Shown here: in pieces, positions 8,188 to 17,021 of the stretch | Layout: each line of letters opens with the position of its first letter | Position numbering within the stretch: position 1 is the first letter of the stretch | The notes under the pieces: generated by a model | The model's database searches: none | What the model saw: only the letters and a program-made list of their open reading frames with translations | What the model was told of the DNA's origin: nothing | Position numbers and translations under genes: made by a program | Origin: Gammaproteobacteria bacterium | GTDB lineage: Bacteria; Pseudomonadota; Gammaproteobacteria; SZUA-229 | DNA length: 59,709 bases | Reading direction: 5' to 3' | Assembly (NCBI GenBank): GCA_030148865.1 | Contig: JASBSR010000003.1 | Coordinates: forward strand, 1 to 59,709

Positions 8188-9744
8188 ATGAAGCGCAGAG
8201 ATTTTATAAAAATGACAGGTGCGGCGGGGGCTTCGGTTTTTTTCCCGTCATCATTCAGTCTGATGTCTTTATACAAATCAGCCAATGCGGCAATAAATTA
8301 TGCGGGTGCCAGCGTAGTGACGCCCACTATTATGCCGCAGGTGATAAATATTTACCTTTACGGTGGACCGTCTGAACTTGCGGGCAATTTGACGAATATC
8401 ATCAATATCGAAAACAACTCACAGAATTCATACACTACTGCATTCGGGTCAGGCATATTGCAACAGACGAATATAGATCCTGTTAATGGCCAGATAACCG
8501 CAGACGGATTCTGGCGCGATGCCGGTGGTGCTGATATGCAGTTCATGCTCGATCAGAGCTATATGTCGGTGTATCGCACGCTGATGAAAACCAAAGATCC
8601 GACGCGCTCGCATCGAGAAAGTATATTGATGAACCTCAAAGGTTCGCTTGATGTTGAACAGAGTGCTGGCGTAGGCACACGTCTTGCTGCTTTGCTATAT
8701 GAGCACCGGACGCAGTTCGAAGCAGGCACCTCGCTGGCCGATAGTAGCCCGGTGGTGGTGGATAATCTGTTACTGCCGTTTGTTTCGTTTGAAGGCGAAA
8801 CCCGGGCGTTTGCGCCAGATTTTGAGTTTAATCTGCCACTGGAATTACGTAGTCTGACATTAAACGAAAATTTTGATAATCCTTATACGCGTAATAATAA
8901 TGGTAATGATGTCGCACTAGATGCGCTGGTCAGCAAAATGGAAACACAGGCTTATACCGCACGCTATCGGGGGGCGGTGGATGCCTTTACCTCAAGGGCA
9001 ATACTGGAAACACGTGTGGCAGCGTTAAAACCGGCCAGCACCACGGTTGATTTGACCACTGACACGGCAGGCAATCTATTGCCATCGATTCCTGCCGGGG
9101 CGACAGCCGATCTCGCGGCAAATGGTAATGTCGCTCAGTTATCGTATCCTGCCAATAATCAGTACACCAATCGAATCCGCGCCGCCGTGACGCTGGCGAT
9201 TGAAAATCCATCTTCGTTGTTTATTACAGTTGGCGGTGGTCTGGGTGGCTGGGACGATCATAACGACGTGCGGGCGCGTTATCCACAACGTATGGCAAGC
9301 CTGATGGCGGTATTGCGTACGGCTGCATTGCATCTCAAATATTCGAATGGCACGACACCGGGCGGTATTCTCAGAGCTACTGACAATATTGTGATCAACG
9401 TATTTGGTGATTTTGGTCGTCTGGTCAACCTCAATGGTTCTGCCGGCTGGGATCACGGCAATAACCAGAATCTGTATACTTTTGGTGGCACCGCACTGCG
9501 ACCCGCAGGAGCACTGGGTAAGGTCGTGGGTAAAACCGAACGCGTCGGCGATAGTGGTACCAATAATCAGTTTACCGTACCCACGGCTACTTCCTATAAA
9601 TTCGAGCCGATGTCAGTCGCTTCCACTATTTATAGTTATTTCGGTGTGCAAAACCCGGAGATACTGACTGCAGATCCGGTACTGAATCCCGCTGGTGATC
9701 CTGCGATTAATGAAGGCCTCACGGGTGAGCCGCCTTTGTTCTGA
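8188..9744 (+). CDS. DUF1501 family protein, Tat-exported
   Basis: The protein is 518 residues from ATG 8188; the longer frame (from 8083) overlaps the upstream gene and hides the signal. It begins MKRRDFIKMTGAAGAS, a twin-arginine signal with cleavage near ANA, so export is probably of a folded protein. Family features are GGPSELAG near the N-terminus, GGWDDHNDVR in the middle, and FGDFGRLVNLNG followed by GWDHGNNQN. DUF1501 proteins resemble the sulfatase/alkaline phosphatase fold, but no activity is established. The upstream lipoprotein is the likely partner. Confidence 0.87.
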   Translation: MKRRDFIKMTGAAGASVFFPSSFSLMSLYKSANAAINYAGASVVTPTIMPQVINIYLYGGPSELAGNLTNIINIENNSQNSYTTAFGSGILQQTNIDPVNGQITADGFWRDAGGADMQFMLDQSYMSVYRTLMKTKDPTRSHRESILMNLKGSLDVEQSAGVGTRLAALLYEHRTQFEAGTSLADSSPVVVDNLLLPFVSFEGETRAFAPDFEFNLPLELRSLTLNENFDNPYTRNNNGNDVALDALVSKMETQAYTARYRGAVDAFTSRAILETRVAALKPASTTVDLTTDTAGNLLPSIPAGATADLAANGNVAQLSYPANNQYTNRIRAAVTLAIENPSSLFITVGGGLGGWDDHNDVRARYPQRMASLMAVLRTAALHLKYSNGTTPGGILRATDNIVINVFGDFGRLVNLNGSAGWDHGNNQNLYTFGGTALRPAGALGKVVGKTERVGDSGTNNQFTVPTATSYKFEPMSVASTIYSYFGVQNPEILTADPVLNPAGDPAINEGLTGEPPLF

Positions 9745-9904
9745 TATTCATCATATCGAGACTTCTGGGAAAAATCTTCTGCGATTGCGCAGTGCGCCCT
9801 GATTAATTCAATTCCAGCGTTATCAGCATCTGTTCTTTATGTTGCAAATCGCTGGTAGCGGCGATGTCCCAGGGACCAGCGGGGAAGTGTGTACAGCAGT
9901 TCAC

Positions 9905-11131
9905 CTAGAATTTTTTCTCATAACTCATCTGGAACACCCAGGCATTGAGCGTATTGTATTCGGAGTGTTCAAAGCTCTGATGGATAAATTCAATGCGGCT
10001 ACGCAATTTGCCGTCGCTCGCCAGATATTGACCCAGGGTTAGACCTGCAGTGAGTGATTGCATGTCATCCAGTCGATAATCGGCACTGACGTATTCGGGC
10101 AAGGCTGAGCTGACAGGGTTTGGGTCTGTGGGAGGTCTTGTGAATGAGTTGCTATAAAAGTAAGCACGGGATTGTTTATAAAATCTGAAATGTGGAACTA
10201 AATGTGTTTGCGCGCTCAGGTTAACGCGATACAGGACATCCAGTGTGTGCGATTTAATGTCCCAGTCGTCAGTAAAATACCGATATGAAAAGTTGAGTAT
10301 GTGATTTTCCGGGTAGAGTTGGTGATTTAAATTAAATGTGAGGCTAGTACGCGTGCGGCTGTTTGGTCGCGCTTCGTAATACTGGTCATATTCGATATCG
10401 TTAGTATCTACTATGCTGAATATTTTATACGGGTCATTCATATAGCCCTTGACGCTGGCACCGGCAATATTCAGTTGCGCAATTGTACGTTTGTTAATCA
10501 CATAAGTGAGTCCTGCGATTAACTCGACTGTGTTTTTTGTGCCCGAGCCATAAGACAGCCCCTTGCTAACATCACTCAGTGGTACAGGGGTCGCCTTGGT
10601 GCCCACCACAAATATCTCATCGCTGGTGGCAGCCAGGCCAAAGGTAAACTCGAGAACCCGGTCTTCACTGGATTTTTTGAATGTGGCGCCGCCGCTGAAA
10701 GAGCGATAATCATTTTCAACAGAGAATGCTCCGTTGTAAGTGATGTTGTGCAAACGGTCGAACTCATGGTTCCAGTCCAGTGAAACTGCGACCCGAGTGT
10801 CGTCGAATTTTGCCAGCGACGAAGTCTGGCCACCGCTGGATATACTGCCGCCAGAAGCACCGGTGAAGGTCAGATTCGTTTTTTTAACACTGCCGGATGG
10901 TGTTGAACCTGACATGGTGTCGAATACAACTTTGAGATTCGCAGTGTCAGCGTTTGAGACTATGCCTTTGACATCTTCGATGATCTTGTAGACGGTTACC
11001 CGTTCATCTTCGCTGTAGTACACCGCTGACGAGTCAATCACCCAGGCATTATCAATTTCAGTCGCACTGGCACCGTGTTGCGAAAGTAGACCACAGGTGG
11101 CGAGCGATAATCTCTGGCGTATGTTTTTCAT
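9905..11131 (-). CDS. DUF3570 family, probable outer-membrane beta-barrel protein
   Basis: The 408-residue protein has an N-terminal export signal and the family opening that includes IDSSAVYYSEDERVTVYK. Alternating aromatic/polar strands follow, such as TRVAVSLDWNHEFD, RTRTSLTFNLNHQLYP and HILNFSYRYFTDDWD. It ends in WVFQMSYEKKF, a terminal aromatic residue typical of barrels inserted by the Bam machinery. DUF3570 proteins are usually next to a DUF4266 lipoprotein, and one lies 21 nt upstream here. Function is unknown. Confidence 0.88.
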   Translation of the reverse strand: MKNIRQRLSLATCGLLSQHGASATEIDNAWVIDSSAVYYSEDERVTVYKIIEDVKGIVSNADTANLKVVFDTMSGSTPSGSVKKTNLTFTGASGGSISSGGQTSSLAKFDDTRVAVSLDWNHEFDRLHNITYNGAFSVENDYRSFSGGATFKKSSEDRVLEFTFGLAATSDEIFVVGTKATPVPLSDVSKGLSYGSGTKNTVELIAGLTYVINKRTIAQLNIAGASVKGYMNDPYKIFSIVDTNDIEYDQYYEARPNSRTRTSLTFNLNHQLYPENHILNFSYRYFTDDWDIKSHTLDVLYRVNLSAQTHLVPHFRFYKQSRAYFYSNSFTRPPTDPNPVSSALPEYVSADYRLDDMQSLTAGLTLGQYLASDGKLRSRIEFIHQSFEHSEYNTLNAWVFQMSYEKKF

Positions 11132-11152
11132 TGAATTAAAAATGTGCTGGTA

Positions 11153-11386
11153 TCAGTTACAGCCACAACCACCGCCGCCGACACCACTACCACCGGTTGA
11201 GGCTTCTTTGCTGAAATAAATATGGTCATCAGTGAAGGCTTGCATTTTGTCAGGTGGGAGTTGCATACCATCCTGGGCGAGCATATCGCGTTGCCACGGT
11301 TTGACGGGTTCAAGAGCAGTAATACCCTGCCAGAGGGAGCATCCGCTGCAAGTGCTGATAAGCAAAAATAGAACCATCCTGTGCAT
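11153..11386 (-). CDS. DUF4266 small lipoprotein with GGGGCGCN tail
   Basis: The 77-residue protein starts at the ATG ending at 11386, with an alternative ATG ending at 11377. A signal peptide leads to STCSGCSLW, so the Cys in SGC is the likely lipidated residue. EPVKPWQRDMLAQDGM, DDHIYFSKEAS and a C-terminal run of Gly with Cys-Gly-Cys-Asn are hallmarks of DUF4266. The gene lies between the glycosylase gene (50 nt upstream) and the DUF3570 gene (21 nt downstream). The C-terminal CGC might bind a metal or be a substrate of the TlpA-like protein; that is inference. Confidence 0.88.
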   Translation of the reverse strand: MHRMVLFLLISTCSGCSLWQGITALEPVKPWQRDMLAQDGMQLPPDKMQAFTDDHIYFSKEASTGGSGVGGGGCGCN

Positions 11387-11436
11387 GACAGAAAGATAGC
11401 AGAAATTACGACACCAGCAAGGAATTGTTAACTGAA

Positions 11437-12054
11437 TTAGTCCACGCTCGCCCACAAATACCAGCTGGCCACACTGCGATAAGGTCGCCAGGCTTCTGCA
11501 TGCCGACGGTAGTCCTGCATCTGGGCTGGATCCCTGATTTTGTAGAGCTGGCAAAAGGCCTTGCGCAGGGCAAGATCTCCCAGTGGCAGAACATCGAGTC
11601 GTCCCAGCGAAAACATCAGATACATGTCCACTGTCCACGGACCGATACCGGGCAGCGCGATCAAACACTCGCTGACATCCGCATCGTCGGCCTGTGCCAG
11701 CGCGGTAAAGTCCAGCTGTTTATTTCGAACAGCTGTGCTGAGAGCGCGTAGATAGCGAATTTTCTGCCGTGACAGGCCGCAGTCTGCGAGCTGGTTATCG
11801 CTGAATCTGCTCATGTGAGCTGCCTGGAATTCATTTTTGCCCATCAGTTTGAGTAACTTGGTCTCGATACTGCGCGCCGAGGCTACCGACAACTGCTGGT
11901 TGATAATGGCCCAGGCCAGAGAGTGAAATCCAGATGTATGGATCAGACCATGTTTAGCGTGCATGGTGCAGGGGCCGTGAGCTCTGATCAGCCTGGCCAT
12001 TACCGGGTCTGCTGCTGTTAAATGCTGTTCGGCTGGTTTAATTCTGGCGGGCAT
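11437..12054 (-). CDS. DNA-3-methyladenine glycosylase, AlkA-like HhH-GPD protein
   Basis: The 205-residue protein shows the helix-hairpin-helix LPGIGPWTVDMYLMF. It is followed by VLPLGDLALRKAF, where the Asp is at the usual catalytic position of the HhH-GPD family. It lacks the extra N-terminal domain of E. coli AlkA, so it resembles the shorter Mag1/AlkA type. The role is base-excision repair of alkylated purines. It lies upstream of the DUF4266/DUF3570 genes on the same strand, but shared function is not implied. Confidence 0.9.
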   Translation of the reverse strand: MPARIKPAEQHLTAADPVMARLIRAHGPCTMHAKHGLIHTSGFHSLAWAIINQQLSVASARSIETKLLKLMGKNEFQAAHMSRFSDNQLADCGLSRQKIRYLRALSTAVRNKQLDFTALAQADDADVSECLIALPGIGPWTVDMYLMFSLGRLDVLPLGDLALRKAFCQLYKIRDPAQMQDYRRHAEAWRPYRSVASWYLWASVD

Positions 12055-12140
12055 GTTTATTAAGTTATGAGGAATATCTGCCGGTTTTTTCTATCACCAG
12101 AAACCGGTAAGATTGCGCCTGGTTTCCAGTCTGAGCCGGT

Positions 12141-12752
12141 ATGGCCCCTGTTCTACTCGATCAACGACGTTTGTCATGCATTAGCGCTGCTGTGCTGTGC
12201 GCGCTGGTGCTGGCATTCTACGCAGGTTATCGGGTCGCGCAAAGCCAGCGCGATGCTATATCACCGATACTCAGCACCGAGCGTCTCCCGCTGGATCTGC
12301 CGGCACCCGAGCCATCCGCGAGCGCAGACAATGCGCCGGTGTTGCCCGTCGTGACTGCCGCAGGCGCAAATATTGACGTCGATGCGCCCAATGGCCAGCG
12401 AGGTGCAGCGCCAGCTGTGGCGACGACCACTGAGCCATCGGACTCGTCAGCCACCACGCCGTTGCTCTCGCCATCAGTCTTGCTGGCCAGCGATGCCAGT
12501 GCCGATACCGCGCGTTACACTATCCAGGTTGGCATTTATGGCAGCTTTGATAATGCTGAGCGGCAACTGGCGGTGCTCAGAGATCAAAATCTTAGCGGCT
12601 ATAGCCGAGCCTATCAGACACCGAAAAACGAGACCCGCTACCAGGTACGTTTTGGCTATTATGCCACCTGGAGCAAGGCAAAGGCCGCGCTTCAGGCCTG
12701 GCAGATGCAACCTGCATCGGGTCGTGCGATTCTGGTTCGTTTGAGGCGATAA
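12141..12752 (+). CDS. SPOR domain membrane protein
   Basis: The 203-residue protein has one N-terminal membrane segment (about 13-29), then a Pro/Ala/Ser-rich linker. The C-terminal SPOR domain begins near YTIQVGIYGSFDNAE and contains YQVRFGYYATWSKAKAAL. SPOR domains bind denuded peptidoglycan glycans, so the protein probably sits in the inner membrane with its domain in the periplasm. The stop codon is immediately followed by the GTG start of the HAD gene, which indicates coupling in an operon. Confidence 0.85.
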   Translation: MAPVLLDQRRLSCISAAVLCALVLAFYAGYRVAQSQRDAISPILSTERLPLDLPAPEPSASADNAPVLPVVTAAGANIDVDAPNGQRGAAPAVATTTEPSDSSATTPLLSPSVLLASDASADTARYTIQVGIYGSFDNAERQLAVLRDQNLSGYSRAYQTPKNETRYQVRFGYYATWSKAKAALQAWQMQPASGRAILVRLRR

Positions 12753-13457
12753 GTGGCTCACGGCTTCAAACTGCTGTGTTTTGATCTCGATGACACGCTC
12801 TGGCCGTGCCGGGTCACCATCATGGCCGCCGAACAAACACTTTATCAATGGATGCAGCAGCAGGTACCGCAGATTACTGCGCAGCACAATATTGCTAGTC
12901 TGCACGAGCAACGCATGGAGTTTTTACGCGCGCATCCCGAGCTGGCGCACGATCTTAGCCAGATGCGACTGGCCTCAATGCGTGAGCTGGCCGATGAATT
13001 CGGGCTGACACACGACTGGGTCGAACCGGGGTTTGAGATGTATTATCAGGCACGCCAGCAGGTTCGTCTGTACCACGATGTCGCACCAGCGCTGGATGTC
13101 CTCGCTGAACGCTATCGCCTGGCCGCAGTGACCAATGGCAATACTGATATCGAGCTCGCTGGTGTGGCTCACTGGTTCGAGTTTGCGCACAGTTCAGCCG
13201 AAGTCGGTCACTGCAAGCCAGATGAGGTTTTTTTCTCCAGCCTGCTGGATCGCGTGCGACTGTCGGCAGCCGACGTTGTGGTCATTGGTGATGATGCGGA
13301 GCGAGATATTGCAGGCGCTAGCCAGCTCGGCATGCGCACAGTATGGGTTAATCGTGGTGCCCTTGCCTGGCAACACCCGACCTGCCGTCCCGATGCCGAG
13401 GTGATTGATTTTTGTGATCTCGGCGATGTGCTGGCGCGATTAGAGGCCGCAGGTTAA
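12753..13457 (+). CDS. HAD-superfamily hydrolase
   Basis: The 234-residue protein starts at GTG 12753, directly after the SPOR gene stop; GAGG lies six bases upstream. Motif I is FDLDDTLWP, motif II AAVTNGN, motif III the Lys of CKPDEVFF, and motif IV VIGDDAERDIAGA. All four HAD motifs are intact, so it should be a magnesium-dependent phosphatase. The substrate is unknown; it resembles YjjG/GS1-type nucleotidases and sugar phosphatases. Confidence 0.88.
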   Translation: MAHGFKLLCFDLDDTLWPCRVTIMAAEQTLYQWMQQQVPQITAQHNIASLHEQRMEFLRAHPELAHDLSQMRLASMRELADEFGLTHDWVEPGFEMYYQARQQVRLYHDVAPALDVLAERYRLAAVTNGNTDIELAGVAHWFEFAHSSAEVGHCKPDEVFFSSLLDRVRLSAADVVVIGDDAERDIAGASQLGMRTVWVNRGALAWQHPTCRPDAEVIDFCDLGDVLARLEAAG

Positions 13458-13510
13458 ATTCTATATAATGCGTTCCATAACCTTTAACTGCCGATGGCAC
13501 TGAACCGATC

Positions 13511-14590
13511 ATGAAGTTTAAAACCGACGATGTCCGTATCTCCGGGGTAAAAGAGGTCGTCCCCCCCGGCGAATTACACGCTGATTTTCCGATGGACGAG
13601 CAGGCTTCGGAAGTGGTCTATCGCACGCGTCAGGCGATACACAATATTTTGCACGGCGAAGATGATCGTCTGGTGGTGATCGTGGGTCCCTGTTCGATCC
13701 ACGACCCCGAGGCAGCGCGCGAATACGCCAGTAAACTCAAGCCACTGATCGACGAACTCGCCAGTGAGCTTTGTATCGTGATGCGGGTGTATTTCGAAAA
13801 GCCGCGCACCACGGTCGGCTGGAAAGGCCTGATTAATGATCCGGACATGGACGAGAGTTTTCAGATCAACAAGGGTTTACGGCTCGCGCGCAGTCTGCTG
13901 CTCGACCTCGCCAAAACAGGCGTGCCTGCGGGCACAGAATTTCTCGACCTGATCAGCCCGCAATATATTGCCGACCTGGTGAGCTGGGGTGCCATTGGCG
14001 CGCGCACCACCGAAAGCCAGGGGCATCGTGAGCTGGCCTCGGGTCTATCCTGTCCCATTGGTTTTAAAAACAGCACGGATGGCGGTTTCAAGATTGCAAT
14101 GGATGCGGTGCAGGCGGCATCGCGTCCGCACGTTTTCATGTCGCTCACCAAACAGGGGCATTCGGCAATTTTTTCTACCAGTGGCAACGATGACTGCCAT
14201 ATTATTTTGCGCGGTGGCGGTAGTCAGCCGAACTATGATTCGGCCAGTATTAAGCACGCTGCCGAGCAGCTGAAAAAAAATGCTCTGTCTGCGCAGTTGA
14301 TGGTCGATTGTTCGCATGCCAACAGTAACAAGGATTACCGGCGTCAGGTCAACGTCTGTGAAGATATCGCCAGACAGCTCAAACAGGGTGAAAACCGCAT
14401 CATCGGCGTGATGATCGAAAGTCATCTGGTAGAAGGTCGGCAGGATGTTGTTTCAGGCCAGAAACTCACTTATGGACAAAGCGTCACCGATGCCTGTATT
14501 TCGTGGGATAGCACCGAAACCTTATTGCGTGAACTTGCGGCTGCGGTGAAACAACGTCGCGACCTGAATTCGCACAAGGCTTCCGCTTAA
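13511..14590 (+). CDS. aroG: 3-deoxy-7-phosphoheptulonate synthase (DAHP synthase, type I)
   Basis: The 359-residue protein matches the AroF/AroG/AroH family over its full length. Key stretches are VGPCSIHDPEAAREYA, MRVYFEKPRTTVGWKGL, GAIGARTTESQ, SCPIGFKNSTDGG, MVDCSHANSNKD and MIESHLVEGRQ. It condenses phosphoenolpyruvate with erythrose 4-phosphate, the first step of the shikimate pathway. Which aromatic amino acid inhibits it cannot be read from the sequence with confidence. It appears to be transcribed alone, 53 nt after the HAD gene. Confidence 0.95.
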   Translation: MKFKTDDVRISGVKEVVPPGELHADFPMDEQASEVVYRTRQAIHNILHGEDDRLVVIVGPCSIHDPEAAREYASKLKPLIDELASELCIVMRVYFEKPRTTVGWKGLINDPDMDESFQINKGLRLARSLLLDLAKTGVPAGTEFLDLISPQYIADLVSWGAIGARTTESQGHRELASGLSCPIGFKNSTDGGFKIAMDAVQAASRPHVFMSLTKQGHSAIFSTSGNDDCHIILRGGGSQPNYDSASIKHAAEQLKKNALSAQLMVDCSHANSNKDYRRQVNVCEDIARQLKQGENRIIGVMIESHLVEGRQDVVSGQKLTYGQSVTDACISWDSTETLLRELAAAVKQRRDLNSHKASA

Positions 14591-14594
14591 AAGA

Positions 14595-14879
14595 TTTTGC
14601 CACACAGGCCCAGAGCGCACTGAGGGGGCTGGTGTTTTATGCTGTTATTCCGGTATTGCTGATTAACGGCGAAATAATTTTTATCTCAGAGGTAAATGGC
14701 ACTTACTGTAAGAGCGCATCAAGGACAATTTCGTCATTCCCGCATGTTTCTGGCGGGAATCTACCTGTTTAAACCAATGGATTCTGGTCAAAAACATACC
14801 GGAATGATGATTCCCATACCTGATGATGCTTAAGTTAAGTGCCATTAATCTTAGAGGCCTCTGTGCCTCTGTGGCAAAG
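14595..14879. repeat. Nested palindromic repeat between convergent genes
   Basis: The outer arms 14595-14614 and 14859-14879 are imperfect reverse complements sharing TTGCCACA, AGGC and CAGAG. Inside are a hairpin ATTCCCGC/GCGGGAAT (14736-14760) and a second, GGAAT/ATTCC (14801-14814). The sequence CGTCATTCC near 14732 also pairs with GGAATGATG near 14801. This resembles small palindromic elements scattered in many proteobacteria. It fills the gap between aroG and the DUF4197 gene, and no gene is seen within it. Confidence 0.7.
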
Positions 14880-14881
14880 AC

Positions 14882-15658
14882 TCAGTTTTTTCCAAATACG
14901 GCTTTCAAGATATCACTGGTACGCGCCGCCGGGTTTTCGCGAATTGATTTTTCTTCCTGCGCAATCATGGTAAAGAGCCCAGCCATGGTTTTTTCAGTGA
15001 CGTAGCTGTCAACGTTATAGTCTTCCAGATTTAAAAATTTACCGGCAAAACCAAGTTTGTCGTACATTTTTTTATAGGTGGCAGTCACACCGGTCCTGGC
15101 GGTGGATTTTTCTATTATAGGCAATATCTGACTACGCAGCCGATCACCACCCGCTTTTTTTAGATATTGTGTGGCGCTGTCATCGGGGCCCTGCAGTATG
15201 TTTTTTGCATCATTGATGGTCATGTTGTTTATGCCGTCTTTGAGTACTCCCCGTGTCAGAGGTACAGCAGCTTCAGCGGCGCGGTTGAGGTCGGTGACAA
15301 ATGCATCGGCATATTTATCCTGCCCGGTTTTGCGTAACAGACTTTCGATTTTTGCCAGTTTTTCGGGCATGGCAATTTTAACCGCACTGTTGTTCAGAAA
15401 ACCATTGGGTTTGCCAAGGCTATCGACTGCAAAGCCAGCACCTTTGTTGAGCGCAGCTTTCAGACCATTGGCAATATCGTCATTACTGAGCGTACGTTTA
15501 ACGGTTTCAATTGTAGTGGTGCTGTTAACTGTTTCTTTGATGCTATCGATTTTTTCCTGCACTTTGTTCGAGCTGCCAAACAGGTCGTCAAGCCAGCCTG
15601 CGTGTGCGCTGTGGTTAAAACTGAGCAGACAAATTAAAACAGCAAGTGCAGGTTTCAT
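14882..15658 (-). CDS. DUF4197 family secreted protein
   Basis: The 258-residue protein has a signal peptide (MKPALAVLICLLSFNHSAHA then GWLDDLF). The mature part is helical and contains KAALNKGAGFAVDSLGKPNGFLNNSAVKI and the repeated FVTDLNRAAEAAVP type of segment. These fit DUF4197 (about 240 residues), a periplasmic family with no assigned role. The gene is transcribed towards aroG and its stop codon adjoins the palindromic repeat. Confidence 0.87.
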   Translation of the reverse strand: MKPALAVLICLLSFNHSAHAGWLDDLFGSSNKVQEKIDSIKETVNSTTTIETVKRTLSNDDIANGLKAALNKGAGFAVDSLGKPNGFLNNSAVKIAMPEKLAKIESLLRKTGQDKYADAFVTDLNRAAEAAVPLTRGVLKDGINNMTINDAKNILQGPDDSATQYLKKAGGDRLRSQILPIIEKSTARTGVTATYKKMYDKLGFAGKFLNLEDYNVDSYVTEKTMAGLFTMIAQEEKSIRENPAARTSDILKAVFGKN

Positions 15659-15696
15659 ACTATTTCCGGGGGTAGATGGCTAAGGGGGTAGGTGGT

Positions 15697-16935
15697 TTAG
15701 ATCGTTTTGCTGGTGTAGGTACGTGCGATGTACTGATCGATGAGTTGCTGGAATTCAGCAGCGATATTGTCGCCTTTCAGGGTCAGGGTTTTTTCACCGT
15801 CTTCATACACGGGGGCAACCGAGCGTTCACCAGTGCCGGGCAGGCTGATGCCGATGTTGGCATGTTTGCTTTCGCCGGGACCATTGACCACACAGCCCAT
15901 GACCGCGACCGACATATTTTCTACGCCGTGATACTGGTTTTTCCATACCGGCATTTGCTGGCGTAAATAATTTTGTATTTGTGAAGCCAGTGACTGAAAG
16001 TAAGTGCTGGTGGTGCGGCCACAACCGGGGCAGGCGGTGACCAGTGGTACGAAGGAGCGCAGCCCCATAGTTTGCAATATCTCCTGCGCGACAATGACTT
16101 CCTTGCAACGATCTGCCCCCGGTTCAGGGGTTAATGAAATCCGTATGGTGTCACCGATGCCATCGTGCATTAACACAGCGAGTGCAGCCGTAGACGCGAC
16201 AATGCCTTTGGAACCGATGCCGGCTTCAGTGAGACCGAGATGCAACGCAAACTCGCTGCGCGCGGCCAGCGCGCGATAGACTGAAATTAAATCCTGCACC
16301 ACGCTCATTTTGCAGGACAGAATAATTTTATTTTTGGGTAATCCCAGTGCGATCGCCTGTTCTGCACTTTGCAGGGCAGAACGTATCACGGTTTCTTTCA
16401 TCACGGCGTGCGCTTCGTAGGGTTCGCTGCGTTGTGCATTCTCATCCATGAGTTCGGCGAGCAGAGCCTGGTCCATGCTGCCCCAGTTGACGCCGATGCG
16501 TATGGCTTTTTCATATTGACAGGCAAACTCGATCATGGTGGCGAACTGGCTATCGCGTTTTTTGCCCTTGCCGACATTGCCGGGGTTGATGCGATATTTC
16601 GCCAGGGCCTGGGCGCATTCAGGATGCTCGCTCAGCAATTTGTGACCATTGAAATGAAAATCACCAACGATGGGCACAAAACAGTTTTTCGCGGCCAGCG
16701 CATCACGAATTGGTGCCACTGCTGCTGCTGCTTTGTCATCGTTGACGGTGATGCGCACCATCTCGGAACCGGCGCTGGCGAGCTGCAGAATTTGCTCGGT
16801 GGTGGCCTTAATGTCTGCGGTGTCGGTGTTGGTCATCGACTGCACGACCACGGGTGCGCCGCCGCCGACCTTGACGCCATTGATATCGACGCTGACCGAT
16901 GCGCGTCGGGTGCGGTAAACCTCGGCAAAATCCAT
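15697..16935 (-). CDS. ispG: 4-hydroxy-3-methylbut-2-enyl-diphosphate synthase
   Basis: I start the protein at the ATG ending at 16935 ([13 protein letters not shown], 412 residues); the frame is open for 13 more residues but they do not match the family. [11 protein letters not shown] near the N-terminus, [10 protein letters not shown] and [17 protein letters not shown] contain the conserved residues, including the Cys ligands of the 4Fe-4S cluster. IspG acts in the MEP isoprenoid pathway, making HMBPP from MEcPP. It is divergent from the NAD-kinase-like gene at 17022. Confidence 0.95.
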   Translation of the reverse strand: MDFAEVYRTRRASVSVDINGVKVGGGAPVVVQSMTNTDTADIKATTEQILQLASAGSEMVRITVNDDKAAAAVAPIRDALAAKNCFVPIVGDFHFNGHKLLSEHPECAQALAKYRINPGNVGKGKKRDSQFATMIEFACQYEKAIRIGVNWGSMDQALLAELMDENAQRSEPYEAHAVMKETVIRSALQSAEQAIALGLPKNKIILSCKMSVVQDLISVYRALAARSEFALHLGLTEAGIGSKGIVASTAALAVLMHDGIGDTIRISLTPEPGADRCKEVIVAQEILQTMGLRSFVPLVTACPGCGRTTSTYFQSLASQIQNYLRQQMPVWKNQYHGVENMSVAVMGCVVNGPGESKHANIGISLPGTGERSVAPVYEDGEKTLTLKGDNIAAEFQQLIDQYIARTYTSKTI

Positions 16936-17021
16936 ACAAAGCTGCTCAACTGATGCGGTCAGTGATTTTAACACTGCTGGGTGATAGCCTGTACTGTCTG
17001 CGCCAGATAGAATGCCTGTCC

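Noticed and set aside
16369-16953. A 194-codon plus-strand frame opposite ispG
   Set aside because: ispG is fully matched on the minus strand, so this is its shadow.
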